A stretch of DNA of 64,000 bases from Shinella sp. WSJ-2. GTDB lineage: Bacteria; Pseudomonadota; Alphaproteobacteria; Rhizobiales; Rhizobiaceae. This document shows, piece by piece, positions 52,672 to 61,404 of the stretch. The translations under genes were made by a program, and so were the position numbers. The notes beneath the pieces were generated by a model. It searched no databases. It worked only from the letters and a program-made list of their open reading frames with translations, and was not told where the DNA came from. The stretch spans positions 62,001 to 126,000 of the forward strand of contig NZ_QWBU01000006.1 in assembly GCF_003432075.1 (NCBI RefSeq). Reading direction: 5' to 3'. The first letter of the stretch is position 1. Every line of letters starts with the position of its first letter.

Positions 52672-54153
52672 ATGGCCTTCCACGATGCTCTTACCAAGCA
52701 CCTGAAGTCGACCGACCTCCTGCGCGATGCCGGCTATGTCAACGGCAACTGGATCGGCGGCAACGGCACCGAGACCTTCGACGTACTGAACCCCGCGACC
52801 GGCGAAAAGCTCGCGACGCTGCCGGAAATGGGGGCGAGCGAGACCGCAGCCGCTATCGACGCCGCCTATAAGGCGCAGGCTGTCTGGGCCGCCCGCCCGG
52901 CCAAGGACCGCAGCATTCTCCTGCGCAAATGGTTCGACCTGATCATCGCCAATGCCGACGAGCTCGCTGCCATTCTGACCGCCGAAATGGGCAAGCCGCT
53001 GGCGGAAGCCAAGGGCGAAATCCTCTACGCCGCCTCCTATGTCGAGTGGTATGCGGAAGAAGCAAAGCGCATCAACGGCGAGACGATCCCTGCCCCGTCC
53101 GCCGACAAGCGCATGCTGGTCATCAAGCAGCCGGTCGGCGTCGTCGGCACGATCACGCCGTGGAACTTCCCGGCCGCAATGATCGCCCGCAAGATCGCGC
53201 CGGCGCTCGCCGTCGGCTGCACGGTCGTCTCCAAGCCCGCCGAGCAGACGCCGCTTTCGGCGATCGCGCTTGCCGTGCTGGCGGAAAAGGCCGGCATTCC
53301 CTCGGGCGTCTTCAACGTCATCCTCGGCACGGACGGCCCGGCGATCGGCAAGGAACTCTGCTTCAACCCGAAGGTCCGCAAGATCTCGTTCACCGGCTCG
53401 ACGGAAGTCGGCCGCATCCTGATGCGCCAGTGCTCGGACCAGATCAAGAAGGTCAGCCTCGAGCTCGGCGGCAATGCGCCCTTCATCGTCTTCGACGACG
53501 CCAATCTCGACGCGGCCGTCGAAGGCGCCATGGCCTCGAAGTACCGCAATGCCGGCCAGACCTGCGTCTGCGCCAACCGCATCTATGTTCAGTCGAACGT
53601 CTACGACGCCTTTGCTGAAAAGCTGGCGAAGAAAGTCGCCGAACTCTCGGTTGGTAACGGCTTCGACAAGGGCGTGACAATCGGCCCGCTGATCGAGGAA
53701 GCGGCCATCGACAAGGTCGAGGCCCATATCGCTGACGCCGTTTCCAAGGGCGCAACCGTCGTTGCCGGCGGCAAGCGCATTGCCGGCAACGGCACGTTCT
53801 TCGAGCCGACGGTGCTCAAGGGCGTCGTGCGCGGTATGACGGTTGCGCGTGAAGAAACTTTCGGCCCGGTCGCGCCGCTCTTCCGCTTTGACACGGTCGA
53901 GGACGTCATCGAACAGGCGAACGACACCGAATTCGGTCTCGCCGCGTACTTCTTCGCCGGCGATCTCAAGAAGGTCTGGAAGGTCGCAGAAGCCCTGGAA
54001 TACGGCATGGTCGGCGTCAACACCGGCCTCATCTCCTCCGAGGCGGCCCCCTTCGGCGGCATCAAACAGTCCGGCCTCGGCCGCGAAGGCTCGGCCCACG
54101 GCGCGGATGATTATCTGGAGCTGAAATACGTCTGCATGGGCGACGTCGCCTGA
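52672..54153 (+). CDS. gabD: Succinate-semialdehyde dehydrogenase (NADP+-type)
   Basis: A 493-residue aldehyde dehydrogenase with catalytic Cys298 in NAGQTCVCANR, Glu in SLELGGNAP and nucleotide-binding TPWNFPAA and TGSTEVG. The VCAN context with a second Cys two residues on is typical of GabD. It oxidises succinic semialdehyde to succinate. ATG 52672 follows AAGGAATGAAAGC; a GTG at 52651 is also in frame. Paired with gabT and closed by a strong terminator. Confidence 0.92.
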   Translation: MAFHDALTKHLKSTDLLRDAGYVNGNWIGGNGTETFDVLNPATGEKLATLPEMGASETAAAIDAAYKAQAVWAARPAKDRSILLRKWFDLIIANADELAAILTAEMGKPLAEAKGEILYAASYVEWYAEEAKRINGETIPAPSADKRMLVIKQPVGVVGTITPWNFPAAMIARKIAPALAVGCTVVSKPAEQTPLSAIALAVLAEKAGIPSGVFNVILGTDGPAIGKELCFNPKVRKISFTGSTEVGRILMRQCSDQIKKVSLELGGNAPFIVFDDANLDAAVEGAMASKYRNAGQTCVCANRIYVQSNVYDAFAEKLAKKVAELSVGNGFDKGVTIGPLIEEAAIDKVEAHIADAVSKGATVVAGGKRIAGNGTFFEPTVLKGVVRGMTVAREETFGPVAPLFRFDTVEDVIEQANDTEFGLAAYFFAGDLKKVWKVAEALEYGMVGVNTGLISSEAAPFGGIKQSGLGREGSAHGADDYLELKYVCMGDVA

Positions 54154-54167
54154 TAAACGAACGAACA

Positions 54168-54199
54168 GATCGCCCCGCCTTGCGCGGGGCGATCCTTTT
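54168..54199 (+). terminator. Rho-independent terminator after gabD
   Basis: GATCGCCCCGC (54168-54178) pairs exactly with GCGGGGCGATC (54184-54194) around a five-base loop, then CTTTT. It ends the gabTD transcript 14 bp past the stop. Confidence 0.85.
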
Positions 54200-54231
54200 C
54201 AGCCTATGGCCCCGTCACCAAAGTGACGCGT

Positions 54232-54876
54232 TTAAAGCCTCTTCACCGCATCCGGATGCGCGGCCTTGAACGCCGGAAGGGCGTTGCAGATTTCCGCAAT
54301 GCGCCGCACATTATTGAGGCTGGAGATATCCACGCCCCAGCGCTCTGCATTGTAGACCTGCGGGACGAGGCAGAAATCGGCCATCGTCGGGGTGTCGCCG
54401 TGACAAAAGGTGCCGGTGGCGGGGTCGTCCAGCAGGACGTCTACGGCAGCGAGACCTTCGCCGATGAATTTCTTCATCCAGGCGCTGCGAACCTCGTCCC
54501 CTCCCCCGGTGATATCAAGGACATGGCCGATGACGCCGGTGTTGCAGACGGCGTGGATTTCCATGGCGATGGCATAGGAAAGCGTGCGCACGCGCTGCCG
54601 TTCGAGCGGATTGGCGGGCAGAAAACGCGCCTCAGGGCGCGTTTCCGTGAGATATTCGATGATCGCAAGCGATTGCGTCAACATGTGTCCGTCGATCAGC
54701 AGCGCCGGCACGAGACCCTGCGGATTGCGGGCGCGGTGTTCCTCGGAGCGCTGGGCGCCGGCAAGCAGGTCGACGGATTGCCTTGCATAGGCAAGCCCCA
54801 GGCTTGCGAGCGCGATGCGCACGCGATAGCTGGCGGATGAGCGCCAGTAATCGAAGAGCACGATGTCGTCGCTCAC
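54232..54876 (-). CDS. maiA: Maleylacetoacetate isomerase (zeta-class GST)
   Basis: A 214-residue glutathione S-transferase of the zeta class. It shows the catalytic RSSASYRVRIAL stretch (residues 12-23), the glutathione-contacting NPQGLVPAL, and SLAIIEYL. It turns maleylacetoacetate to fumarylacetoacetate in tyrosine/homogentisate breakdown. It starts at GTG 54876 with AAGGAG seven bases away inside the end of the upstream hydrolase gene, so the two are translation-coupled. Family and context agree. Confidence 0.88.
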   Translation of the reverse strand: MSDDIVLFDYWRSSASYRVRIALASLGLAYARQSVDLLAGAQRSEEHRARNPQGLVPALLIDGHMLTQSLAIIEYLTETRPEARFLPANPLERQRVRTLSYAIAMEIHAVCNTGVIGHVLDITGGGDEVRSAWMKKFIGEGLAAVDVLLDDPATGTFCHGDTPTMADFCLVPQVYNAERWGVDISSLNNVRRIAEICNALPAFKAAHPDAVKRL

Positions 54877-54880
54877 GCGA

Positions 54881-55897
54881 TCACTCCTTTTCGTATTTCT
54901 TGACTGTCTGCTCGATCGCTCCGAAGATCGAGTGGCCCGTCTTGTCCTTCATCTCGATGCGCACGGTATCGCCGAATTTCATGAAAGGCGTCTTGGGCGC
55001 GCCAGTCGTGATCGTCTCGATGGTGCGAATCTCGGCGATGCAGGAATAGCCAGCGCCGCCCTCGGAGACGGGCTTGCCCGGCCCGCCGTCAAGCTTGTTG
55101 GAGACCGTACCGGAGCCGATGATCGTACCGGCGACCAGTGGCCGGGTCTTTGCAGCGTGCGCGACGAGCTGGCCGAAGTCGAAGGTCATGTCCACGCCGG
55201 CATCGGCCTTGCCGAAGGCCTTGCCGTTGAGCGAGACGAGGAGCGGCAGGTGGAGTTTGCCGTCCTTCCAGGCGTCGCCCAGTTCATCCGGCGAAACGGC
55301 GACCGGCGAGAAGGCCGATGACGGCTTCGACTGGAAGAAACCGAAACCCTTTGCGAGTTCGGCAGGGATAAGGCCGCGCAGCGAGACGTCATTGACCAGC
55401 ATGACGAGTTTTATCGCGTCGCGGGCCTCCTCCACACCCACGCCCATCGGCACATCGCCGACGATGACGGCGATCTCGGCTTCCATATCGATGCCCCAGG
55501 CCTCGTCGGCCGCGAGGATCGGATCGCGGGGTCCCAGGAAACTGTCGGAGCCGCCCTGGTACATCAGGGGGTCGGTCCAGAAGCTTTCCGGCATTTCGGC
55601 ATTGCGCGCCTTGCGCACCAGTTCGACGTGGTTGACATAGGCCGAACCGTCCGCCCAGGCATAGGCGCGCGGCAAGGGAGAGGTGGCGTCATGCTCATGG
55701 AAGCGTGCGGTCGGCTGCGCGCCGGTTTCGAGCCCTTCGGCCACGCGCTCGAGGCGCGGCGCGACATGGTCCCAGTCATCAAGGGCATTCTGCAGGGTGC
55801 GGGCGATATGCCCGACTTCCGAGCAGCGCGTCAGGTCACGCGAAACGACGACCAGCCGGCCGTCACGGGTGGAATTCTTCAGCGTCGCAAGTTTCAT
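54881..55897 (-). CDS. Fumarylacetoacetate hydrolase family protein
   Basis: A 338-residue FAH-fold enzyme, with the metal-binding region DMEAEIAVIVGDVPMGV (ExE-type acidic residues), DVSLRGLIPAELAKGFGFFQSK and GSGTVSNK. FAH splits fumarylacetoacetate to fumarate and acetoacetate. The shorter bacterial FAH class seen in rhizobia has this size. It lies upstream of maiA on the same strand. The usual hmgA-fahA-maiA order is interrupted on the other strand by a DUF2585 gene. Confidence 0.85.
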   Translation of the reverse strand: MKLATLKNSTRDGRLVVVSRDLTRCSEVGHIARTLQNALDDWDHVAPRLERVAEGLETGAQPTARFHEHDATSPLPRAYAWADGSAYVNHVELVRKARNAEMPESFWTDPLMYQGGSDSFLGPRDPILAADEAWGIDMEAEIAVIVGDVPMGVGVEEARDAIKLVMLVNDVSLRGLIPAELAKGFGFFQSKPSSAFSPVAVSPDELGDAWKDGKLHLPLLVSLNGKAFGKADAGVDMTFDFGQLVAHAAKTRPLVAGTIIGSGTVSNKLDGGPGKPVSEGGAGYSCIAEIRTIETITTGAPKTPFMKFGDTVRIEMKDKTGHSIFGAIEQTVKKYEKE

Positions 55898-56010
55898 GCA
55901 CGTCTCTCCCGATCTTGTTTGCAGCCGTCAGATGGTGTCATCTTCCGTTTGCCTGTCTCCACCCTCGTGCGCCGCTCCCACGGCGCATCGCATTCTTCAA
56001 GGAATTCCGC

Positions 56011-56571
56011 GTGAACCGCTCGGTCCAAAACTCCCTGCTGATCGTCGCCGCCTTCATCGCGGTAACCGCCACCATCCTTTATACGATGGGTCAGCCGCTC
56101 ATCTGCAAGTGCGGATATGTGAAACTCTGGCATGGCGTCGTGATTTCTTCGGAAAACTCGCAACATCTCAGCGATTGGTACACGCCGAGCCACATCATCC
56201 ACGGCATCCTGTTCTTCGGCCTCTTCACGCTGTTCTTGCGCAAGACGGATATCAATGTCCGCCTCGTGCTGTCGCTGATCGTCGAATGCGCCTGGGAAAT
56301 CCTCGAAAACACCGACATGATCATCAATCGCTACCGGGAATCGACGATATCGCTCGATTATTTCGGCGACAGCGTGATCAATTCGAGCGCCGATATCCTT
56401 GCCATGGTCGTCGGCTTCTTCCTGGCGTCGCGCCTGCCGGTCTGGGCAAGCGTCGCGATCGTCATCGTCTTCGAGGCGACGACCACCTATCTCATCCGGG
56501 ACGGCCTGACACTCAACATCCTGATGCTCGTCTGGCCGCTGGAAGCGGTGAAAACCTGGCAGGGCGGCTGA
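56011..56571 (+). CDS. DUF2585 (UPF0314) membrane protein
   Basis: A 186-residue membrane protein starting at GTG 56011 after AAGGA. It has several hydrophobic segments (SLLIVAAFIAVTATILYTMG, IIHGILFFGLFTLFL, ILAMVVGFFLASRLPVWASVAIV) and a conserved-looking centre RLVLSLIVECAWEILENTDMII. It resembles the DUF2585/UPF0314 family found across Alphaproteobacteria, function unknown. The gene points opposite to its flanking homogentisate genes and ends three bases from the hmgA stop. Confidence 0.75.
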   Translation: MNRSVQNSLLIVAAFIAVTATILYTMGQPLICKCGYVKLWHGVVISSENSQHLSDWYTPSHIIHGILFFGLFTLFLRKTDINVRLVLSLIVECAWEILENTDMIINRYRESTISLDYFGDSVINSSADILAMVVGFFLASRLPVWASVAIVIVFEATTTYLIRDGLTLNILMLVWPLEAVKTWQGG

Positions 56572-56573
56572 GA

Positions 56574-57902
56574 TCATTTGATGCCCGGGGTGCCGTCGAA
56601 CTTGCGCTCCAGCCCGTCCCAGCATTCGAGATAGTTGTCCTGCAGGGTCTCCAGCTCGGCGGCGAACTTGGTGAGTTGTTGCGGGTAGCGGGTCTCGAAC
56701 ATGAAGGCCATCGTATGGTCGAGCTTCACCGGCTTCAGCTCGGTGTTCGAAGCCTTTTCGAAGCCGGTCGCGTCCGGACCATGCGGCAGCATCATGTTGT
56801 GCAGGCTCATGCCGCCGGGCACGAAACCCTCCTCCTTTGCGTCGTACTGGCCATGGATCAAGCCCATGAATTCGCTCATTATATTGCGATGGTACCACGG
56901 CGGGCGGAAGGTGTGTTCGGCCACCATCCAGCGTGGAGGGAAGATCACGAAATCGATATTGGCCGTTCCTGCTTCCTCGGTCGGCGCCGTCAGGACGGTG
57001 AAGATCGACGGGTCGGGATGATCGAAGAGGATCGCGCCGACGGGGGAATAGGTGCGAAGATCGTATTTGAACGGCGTGTAATTGCCGTGCCAGGCGACGA
57101 CGTCGAGCGGCGAATGGCCGATTTCGGTGACATAGAACTTGCCGCACCATTTGACATGCACCCGGCAGGGCATTTCCTTGTCCTCATAGGCGGCGACAGG
57201 CGTCTTGAAATCCCGCGGGTTGGCAAGGCAATTGGCGCCGATCGGGCCGCGATCCGGCAGCGTGAATTTCGCGCCGTAGTTCTCGCAGATATAGCCGCGC
57301 CAGGTATCGCCCTCGCCCAGGCGGGAGACCTTGAACATCATGCCGCGCGGAATGAGGGCGATCTCCAGCGGCTCGACATCCATGATGCCCATTTCGGTGA
57401 AGATCCTGACGGCGCCGAGCTGCGGTACGACCAGCAACTCGCCATCGGCATTGAAGAAGTAGTCGTCCACCATATCGGCATTGAACGTATAGGCGTGTGC
57501 AGCCATGCCGACCTGGGTCAGCACGTCCCCCGCCGTCGTCATGGTGCGGATGCCTTCGAGGAAATTCTGCGTTTCCGTCGGCGCGGGCAGCGGGTTCCAG
57601 CGCAGCTGGCCGAGCGGCAGGGAATGATCGTCGAGGCAGGGCGCGCTTTTCCAGTGCGGATAGCTGGTGTTGGAGAAGCGGCGGGTATGGCGCACGCTGG
57701 GACGGATGCGGTAGAGCCAGGAGCGCTCGTTGGTGCCGCGCGGCGCGGTGAAGGGCGAGCCGGAGAGCTGTTCGGCGTAAAGACCGTAATTGCATTTCTG
57801 CGGGCTGTTCTGGCCCTGCGGCAGGGCGCCCGGCAGCGATTCCGTCTCGAAGTCGTTGCCGAAGCCCGGCATGTATTTCAGGCTGTTGGTGCTCTCGGAC
57901 AT
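56574..57902 (-). CDS. hmgA: Homogentisate 1,2-dioxygenase
   Basis: A 442-residue Fe(II) dioxygenase that opens the ring of homogentisate to maleylacetoacetate. The iron ligands are expected in [14 protein letters not shown] (His and Glu) and [13 protein letters not shown] (His), all present. The N-terminus [18 protein letters not shown] is the usual HmgA opening. SD GAGGAGGGC precedes the start at 57902. It is divergent from the MarR gene across a gap with repeated GTAAC motifs. Length is as for the family. Confidence 0.92.
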   Translation of the reverse strand: MSESTNSLKYMPGFGNDFETESLPGALPQGQNSPQKCNYGLYAEQLSGSPFTAPRGTNERSWLYRIRPSVRHTRRFSNTSYPHWKSAPCLDDHSLPLGQLRWNPLPAPTETQNFLEGIRTMTTAGDVLTQVGMAAHAYTFNADMVDDYFFNADGELLVVPQLGAVRIFTEMGIMDVEPLEIALIPRGMMFKVSRLGEGDTWRGYICENYGAKFTLPDRGPIGANCLANPRDFKTPVAAYEDKEMPCRVHVKWCGKFYVTEIGHSPLDVVAWHGNYTPFKYDLRTYSPVGAILFDHPDPSIFTVLTAPTEEAGTANIDFVIFPPRWMVAEHTFRPPWYHRNIMSEFMGLIHGQYDAKEEGFVPGGMSLHNMMLPHGPDATGFEKASNTELKPVKLDHTMAFMFETRYPQQLTKFAAELETLQDNYLECWDGLERKFDGTPGIK

Positions 57903-57930
57903 GGCTTGCCCTCCTCTTCAAGCAGGCTTA

Positions 57931-57967
57931 GATGGTTACAGGCGTAACTGTCTATTTTGTAACCATC
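57931..57967. promoter_or_regulatory. GTAAC-repeat operator region between hmgA and marR
   Basis: GATGGTTACA (57931-57940) and TGTAACCATC (57958-57967) are exact reverse complements. Inside, GTTAC (57935-57939) and GTAAC (57944-57948) form a second, tighter palindrome with a four-base gap. The three GTAAC-type half-sites sit between divergent genes and fit binding by the MarR protein. Confidence 0.6.
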
Positions 57968-57979
57968 AAGGCGCCGTCG

Positions 57980-58438
57980 ATGGACTTCAGTCTCGAAACC
58001 TTTCTGCCCTATCGTCTCAACCAGGCGGCCGAGCGCGTGAGCCAGCGTTTCGCCGCGCAGTACCGCGCGCGCTACCGCTTGACGCGGCCGGAATGGCGGA
58101 CGCTGGCAGCGCTCGGCACTTATGGGCGCATGACCGCCACTGAGATCGGCAGCAATTCCAGCATGCACAAGACGAAGGTGTCGCGCGCCGTGCGGGCGCT
58201 GGAAGAAAAGCGCTGGCTGAAACGCAGCGAGGATGCCGACGACCGGCGCGTGGAGCATCTGGAGCTGACGGTGGCGGGGAAGCGCATCTATGGCGAGATG
58301 ATCGCGCTTGCGCACGACTACGAGCGCGAACTTTCGCAGCTTCTTGGCGCGAGCGGCGTAAAGACTTTGGAAGCGGGCTTGGCTGCAATTGAAGGGAAAC
58401 TGCCGCCCGTTTCCGGGCCCAGAGGTTCGCAGGACTGA
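57980..58438 (+). CDS. MarR-family regulator of homogentisate genes (inferred)
   Basis: A 152-residue winged-helix regulator (RYRLTRPEWRTLAALGTYGRMTATEIGSNSSMHKTKVSRAVRALEEK in effect; wing DADDRRVEHLELTVAGK). ATG 57980 is used; an in-frame ATG at 57932 would place the palindrome inside the gene. Divergent from hmgA, with a GTAAC inverted-repeat region between. Repression of hmgA relieved by homogentisate or a related acid is a reasonable inference. A near-perfect inverted repeat follows the stop. Confidence 0.82.
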   Translation: MDFSLETFLPYRLNQAAERVSQRFAAQYRARYRLTRPEWRTLAALGTYGRMTATEIGSNSSMHKTKVSRAVRALEEKRWLKRSEDADDRRVEHLELTVAGKRIYGEMIALAHDYERELSQLLGASGVKTLEAGLAAIEGKLPPVSGPRGSQD

Positions 58439-58452
58439 GCATACATCACCAA

Positions 58453-58482
58453 TTTGAATCAATCCGGGCGGATCGATTCAAA
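58453..58482. repeat. Near-perfect 30-bp inverted repeat
   Basis: TTTGAATCAATC (58453-58464) and GATCGATTCAAA (58471-58482) pair at eleven of twelve positions around six bases. It lies 14 bp past the MarR stop and 44 bp before the WGR gene; a terminator or regulatory hairpin for either is possible. Confidence 0.5.
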
Positions 58483-58526
58483 ACTCTCGTTGGACGCCGA
58501 TTCCGCGCTTCGCCAGAATCGCCGGC

Positions 58527-58781
58527 ATGTCGAACACGTTGCCTCCTCTCCCCGCAATCCGCCATTTTCGCCGCATCGATGCCGGCAGCAATATGGCGCG
58601 CTTCTATATGCTCTCGCTTGAACCGACGCTCTTCGGCGACGTGGCGGTGTTCCGGCATTGGGGCCGGATCGGCACACGCGGCCGGCAGGTGGCGACATTT
58701 CATGCCAGCATGGCGGAGGCGCAGGCCATGCTGGAACGGCAAGTGGCGCGCCGTCGTCGGCGGGGCTATCGCGAATCATGA
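58527..58781 (+). CDS. Stand-alone WGR-domain protein
   Basis: An 84-residue protein that is almost entirely one WGR domain: ARFYMLSLEPTLFGDVAVFRHWGRIGTRGRQVATF, with the Trp-Gly-Arg core at about residues 45-47. WGR domains bind nucleic acid in PARPs and bacterial MolR-type proteins. Short single-domain versions are common in rhizobia with no assigned role. The Arg-rich C-terminus (ARRRRRGY) supports nucleic acid binding. It lies between the marR gene and the replication operon and seems to be transcribed alone. Confidence 0.75.
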   Translation: MSNTLPPLPAIRHFRRIDAGSNMARFYMLSLEPTLFGDVAVFRHWGRIGTRGRQVATFHASMAEAQAMLERQVARRRRRGYRES

Positions 58782-59005
58782 GATGAAATCGGTGGGCACG
58801 CGGTTTCCGCTCGCACTTTGCCGAACGAATCGCTGGACGCCGATAGGCGCGAAATGGTCAATATGCTGAGTGGCAAATTATTGAAGCGCCAAAGCTTTCT
58901 TGCGTCTCGCATTCGGCCCGTTGGCCTTGCCCTCTCTTCCGAATCGGTTCTAGATGCGGTTTAAATCGCCAAATAGGCTTTGAAACGCATTTTGAGATTA
59001 GCGAC

Positions 59006-60214
59006 ATGAATATGGCTGCAACGTTCGGGCAGGCAATTTCCGAGGTCGATCAACTGATCATCGGTCAGGCCCACGAGCTGTCGGACAAGCTGAAGCAGCA
59101 TCGGCTGGAAATGTTTCCACCCGTTGCGCAGAAAAACCTGCGCCAGTTCCAGCTGAGCGAGGCTGCGCACTTCCTTGGCGTCACCAGCGGCTATTTGCGC
59201 AATCTCTCGCTGGAATCCAAAGGCCCCCTTCCGCAGGTGACCCCCTCCGGCCGCCGTTCCTATTCCGCCGATCAGCTGCAGGAGATGCGCCAGTATCTGG
59301 AGCAGAACAGCCGCGGCCAGCGTTATGTCCCGCACCGGCGCGGCAGCGAGCACCTGCAGGTCATCGCAGTGGTGAACTTTAAGGGCGGTTCCGGCAAGAC
59401 GACGACGACGGCGCACCTCGCGCAACACCTGGCTCTCACCGGCCACCGCGTGCTCGCCGTCGATCTCGACCCGCAGGCAAGCCTTTCGGCGATCCACGGG
59501 TTCCAGCCGGAATTCGACGTCAACGAAAACGAGACGCTGTACGCCGCCATCCGCTACGACGACCAGCGCCGGCCGTTGAAGGAGATCATCCGCAAGACAA
59601 ATTTCCCCGGTCTCGACATCGTACCCGGCAATCTCGAACTCATGGAGTTCGAGCACGATACGCCGCGCGTTCTGGCGCAGGGCAATCGTGGCGACTACGG
59701 CCGCATCTTCTTTGCCCGGCTCGATGAGGCGCTGTCGTCCGTTGCCGACGATTATGACGTCGTTGTCATCGACTGCCCGCCGCAGCTCGGCTTCCTGACG
59801 ATGAGTGCAATCTGCGGCGCGACAGCGGTGCTTATCACCGTGCATCCGCAGATGCTCGACGTCATGTCGATGTGCCAGTTCCTGCAGATGCTCGGCGAAG
59901 TGCTGAACACGCTGAAGAGCGCCGGCGGCAACATGAACCTCGACTGGTTGCGCTACCTCGTCACCCGCTATGATCCAGCGGACGGGCCGCAGACGCAGAT
60001 GGTCGCTTTCATGCGCTCGATGTTCAAGCAGCATGTCCTGACCAGTCCGATGGTGCGCAGCGTGGCGATCGCCGATGCGGCGCTGACCAACCAGACGCTC
60101 TACGAAGTGGACCGCAGTCAGTTCACGCGCGCGACCTATGATCGCGCTTTCGAATCCATGGAAGCGGTCAATTCGGAACTCGTCGAACTTATCCATAAGG
60201 CATGGGGGCGTTGA
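59006..60214 (+). CDS. repA: Plasmid partitioning ATPase RepA
   Basis: A 402-residue ParA-type ATPase of repABC replicons. A helix-turn-helix region (QFQLSEAAHFLGVTSGYLRNLSLE, about 49-72) precedes the deviant Walker A KGGSGKTT (about 126-133). The later IDCPPQLGFLT is the ATPase motif of partition proteins. RepA and RepB segregate the replicon, and RepA also represses the operon promoter upstream. The two-base gap to repB implies coupling. No deviation from the family is visible. Confidence 0.93.
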   Translation: MNMAATFGQAISEVDQLIIGQAHELSDKLKQHRLEMFPPVAQKNLRQFQLSEAAHFLGVTSGYLRNLSLESKGPLPQVTPSGRRSYSADQLQEMRQYLEQNSRGQRYVPHRRGSEHLQVIAVVNFKGGSGKTTTTAHLAQHLALTGHRVLAVDLDPQASLSAIHGFQPEFDVNENETLYAAIRYDDQRRPLKEIIRKTNFPGLDIVPGNLELMEFEHDTPRVLAQGNRGDYGRIFFARLDEALSSVADDYDVVVIDCPPQLGFLTMSAICGATAVLITVHPQMLDVMSMCQFLQMLGEVLNTLKSAGGNMNLDWLRYLVTRYDPADGPQTQMVAFMRSMFKQHVLTSPMVRSVAIADAALTNQTLYEVDRSQFTRATYDRAFESMEAVNSELVELIHKAWGR

Positions 60215-60215
60215 T

Positions 60216-61244
60216 ATGGCGCGCAAAAACGTTCTTTCCAATCTAATGGCCCCCGCCAACGACAAGTTGACGCCGGTAAACCCCGCAGCAGACGAGCAGC
60301 GTCAGCATGTCACCTACAAGGGTATCGGTGCACTCGGTGCGGTGACGCGCAGCATCGATGCACTGGCGGCGAAAGCCGATGCGGCCAAGGAGATCGAGGC
60401 GAAGCTGACGGCCGGCGAGGTGGTGATCGAACTCGAGCCAGACCAGATCGAGGATTCCTTCGTTTCGGATCGTCTCGCCCATTCCGACCAGCAGTTTCAG
60501 GAACTGGTGGATGCCATGCGCGTGCGCGGCCAGGATTCGCCGATCCTCGTGCGTCCGCACCCGACCAAGGATGGCATTTACCAGATTGCCTTCGGCCACC
60601 GTCGTGCAAAAGCCGCGCGCCTGCTCGGCCGCCCGGTCCGTGCCGTCGTCAAGGCGCTGACCGACCGCGATCACGTCATTGCGCAGGGTCAGGAGAACAG
60701 CGCGCGCGCCGATCTGTCGTTCCTGGAACGTGCGACCTTTGCCGGGGAACTGGAAGGCCGCGGTTTTGATCGTGAGACCATTATGTCGGCCTTGAGTGTC
60801 GACAAGACGACAGTTTCAAAAATGTTGTCGGTCGTGAACAGGATTCCGAAGGGGGTGCGGACGGCCATAGGCCCGGCGCTCGCCATCGGCCGCGACCGCT
60901 GGCATGAACTTGCGACCCGCTTCGACGAACCGTCCAATGAGGACAGGGCCATCGAATTTCTCGGCCGCGAGCGGATCAAGGTTCGCTCGCCGGAAGAACG
61001 CTTCAATCTGGTCAGCGGGCATCTCGCGAAATCGGATGCTCCGGCGCATGCCGCCAAGCCTGCCCCGGCCGCCTGGGAGCGCAAGGACGGTTCCGTGCGC
61101 GCCAGTATCAAGGCACAGGGGCGGCAATACACGATTTCCCTGAAAGCCGCGGAAGCCGCAGCCTTCGGGGCCTACATCACGCAGAACCTGGATCGCCTCT
61201 ACGAGGCGTATCGAGCTGAAAAGAAACAGAAATCGGGAGATTGA
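60216..61244 (+). CDS. repB: Plasmid partitioning protein RepB
   Basis: A 342-residue ParB-type DNA-binding protein. The ParB box is in YQIAFGHRRAKAARLLG, followed by a central helix-turn-helix (LERATFAGELEGRGFDRETIMSALSVDKTTVSKMLSV in effect, about 165-205). It would bind parS and work with RepA. ATG 60216 begins with MARKNVLSNL, the normal RepB start. A weak parS-like sequence lies inside its first codons. The repB-repC gap carries the antisense RNA. Confidence 0.92.
   Translation: MARKNVLSNLMAPANDKLTPVNPAADEQRQHVTYKGIGALGAVTRSIDALAAKADAAKEIEAKLTAGEVVIELEPDQIEDSFVSDRLAHSDQQFQELVDAMRVRGQDSPILVRPHPTKDGIYQIAFGHRRAKAARLLGRPVRAVVKALTDRDHVIAQGQENSARADLSFLERATFAGELEGRGFDRETIMSALSVDKTTVSKMLSVVNRIPKGVRTAIGPALAIGRDRWHELATRFDEPSNEDRAIEFLGRERIKVRSPEERFNLVSGHLAKSDAPAHAAKPAPAAWERKDGSVRASIKAQGRQYTISLKAAEAAAFGAYITQNLDRLYEAYRAEKKQKSGD
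60266..60281. other. Weak parS-like 16-mer inside repB
   Basis: GTTGACGCCGGTAAAC matches the rhizobial repABC centromere pattern GTT-N2-C-N-GC-N-G-N2-AAC at all fixed positions but one (C for G at position 8). The mismatch is in the central GC and the site is inside codons 17-22 of repB. No better match was noticed near the operon. Confidence 0.25.
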
Positions 61245-61250
61245 TCCGCA

Positions 61251-61312
61251 AAAGAAAAAGGCCCCCTCAACGTTACCGTCGCGGAAGCCCTTCTCATCGT
61301 TTAGCAGCCTGA
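61251..61312 (-). ncRNA. repABC antisense countertranscribed RNA (incA-type)
   Basis: On the minus strand, GGCTTCC and GGGGGCC pair (two G-U), an inner CGACG/CGTTG stem follows, and a GTAA tetraloop closes it. The hairpin spans 61260-61289 and is followed by a TTTTTCTTTT tract at 61250-61259, a textbook intrinsic terminator. Every repABC plasmid encodes such a short RNA here; it pairs with the repC leader and lowers RepC. TTGACT at 61335-61340 (minus strand) is a possible -35; the 5' end given is approximate. Confidence 0.75.
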
Positions 61313-61370
61313 GAGTCGCACTTCCCCGAATCACAGTCAAGCGTTTTTGGCATCGGTTTCCGATGAAGGG

Positions 61371-61404
61371 GTCTCTTTTGCCTATTTGAAGGTGAAGAGA
61401 CATG
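61371..61404 (+). promoter_or_regulatory. repC leader hairpin covering the ribosome-binding site
   Basis: GTCTCTT (61371-61377) pairs with AAGAGAC (61395-61401), so the ribosome-binding site AAGGTG is held in the loop and the stem ends at the base before ATG 61402. A second small hairpin CATCGG/CCGATG (61351-61365) lies just upstream. This is the type of structure by which antisense RNA pairing blocks repC translation in the family. Confidence 0.6.

Noticed and set aside
58782-59005. Possible parS or regulatory dyads upstream of repA
   Set aside because: No GTT-N10-AAC palindrome or strong inverted repeat could be found; the stretch is merely somewhat AT-rich near repA.
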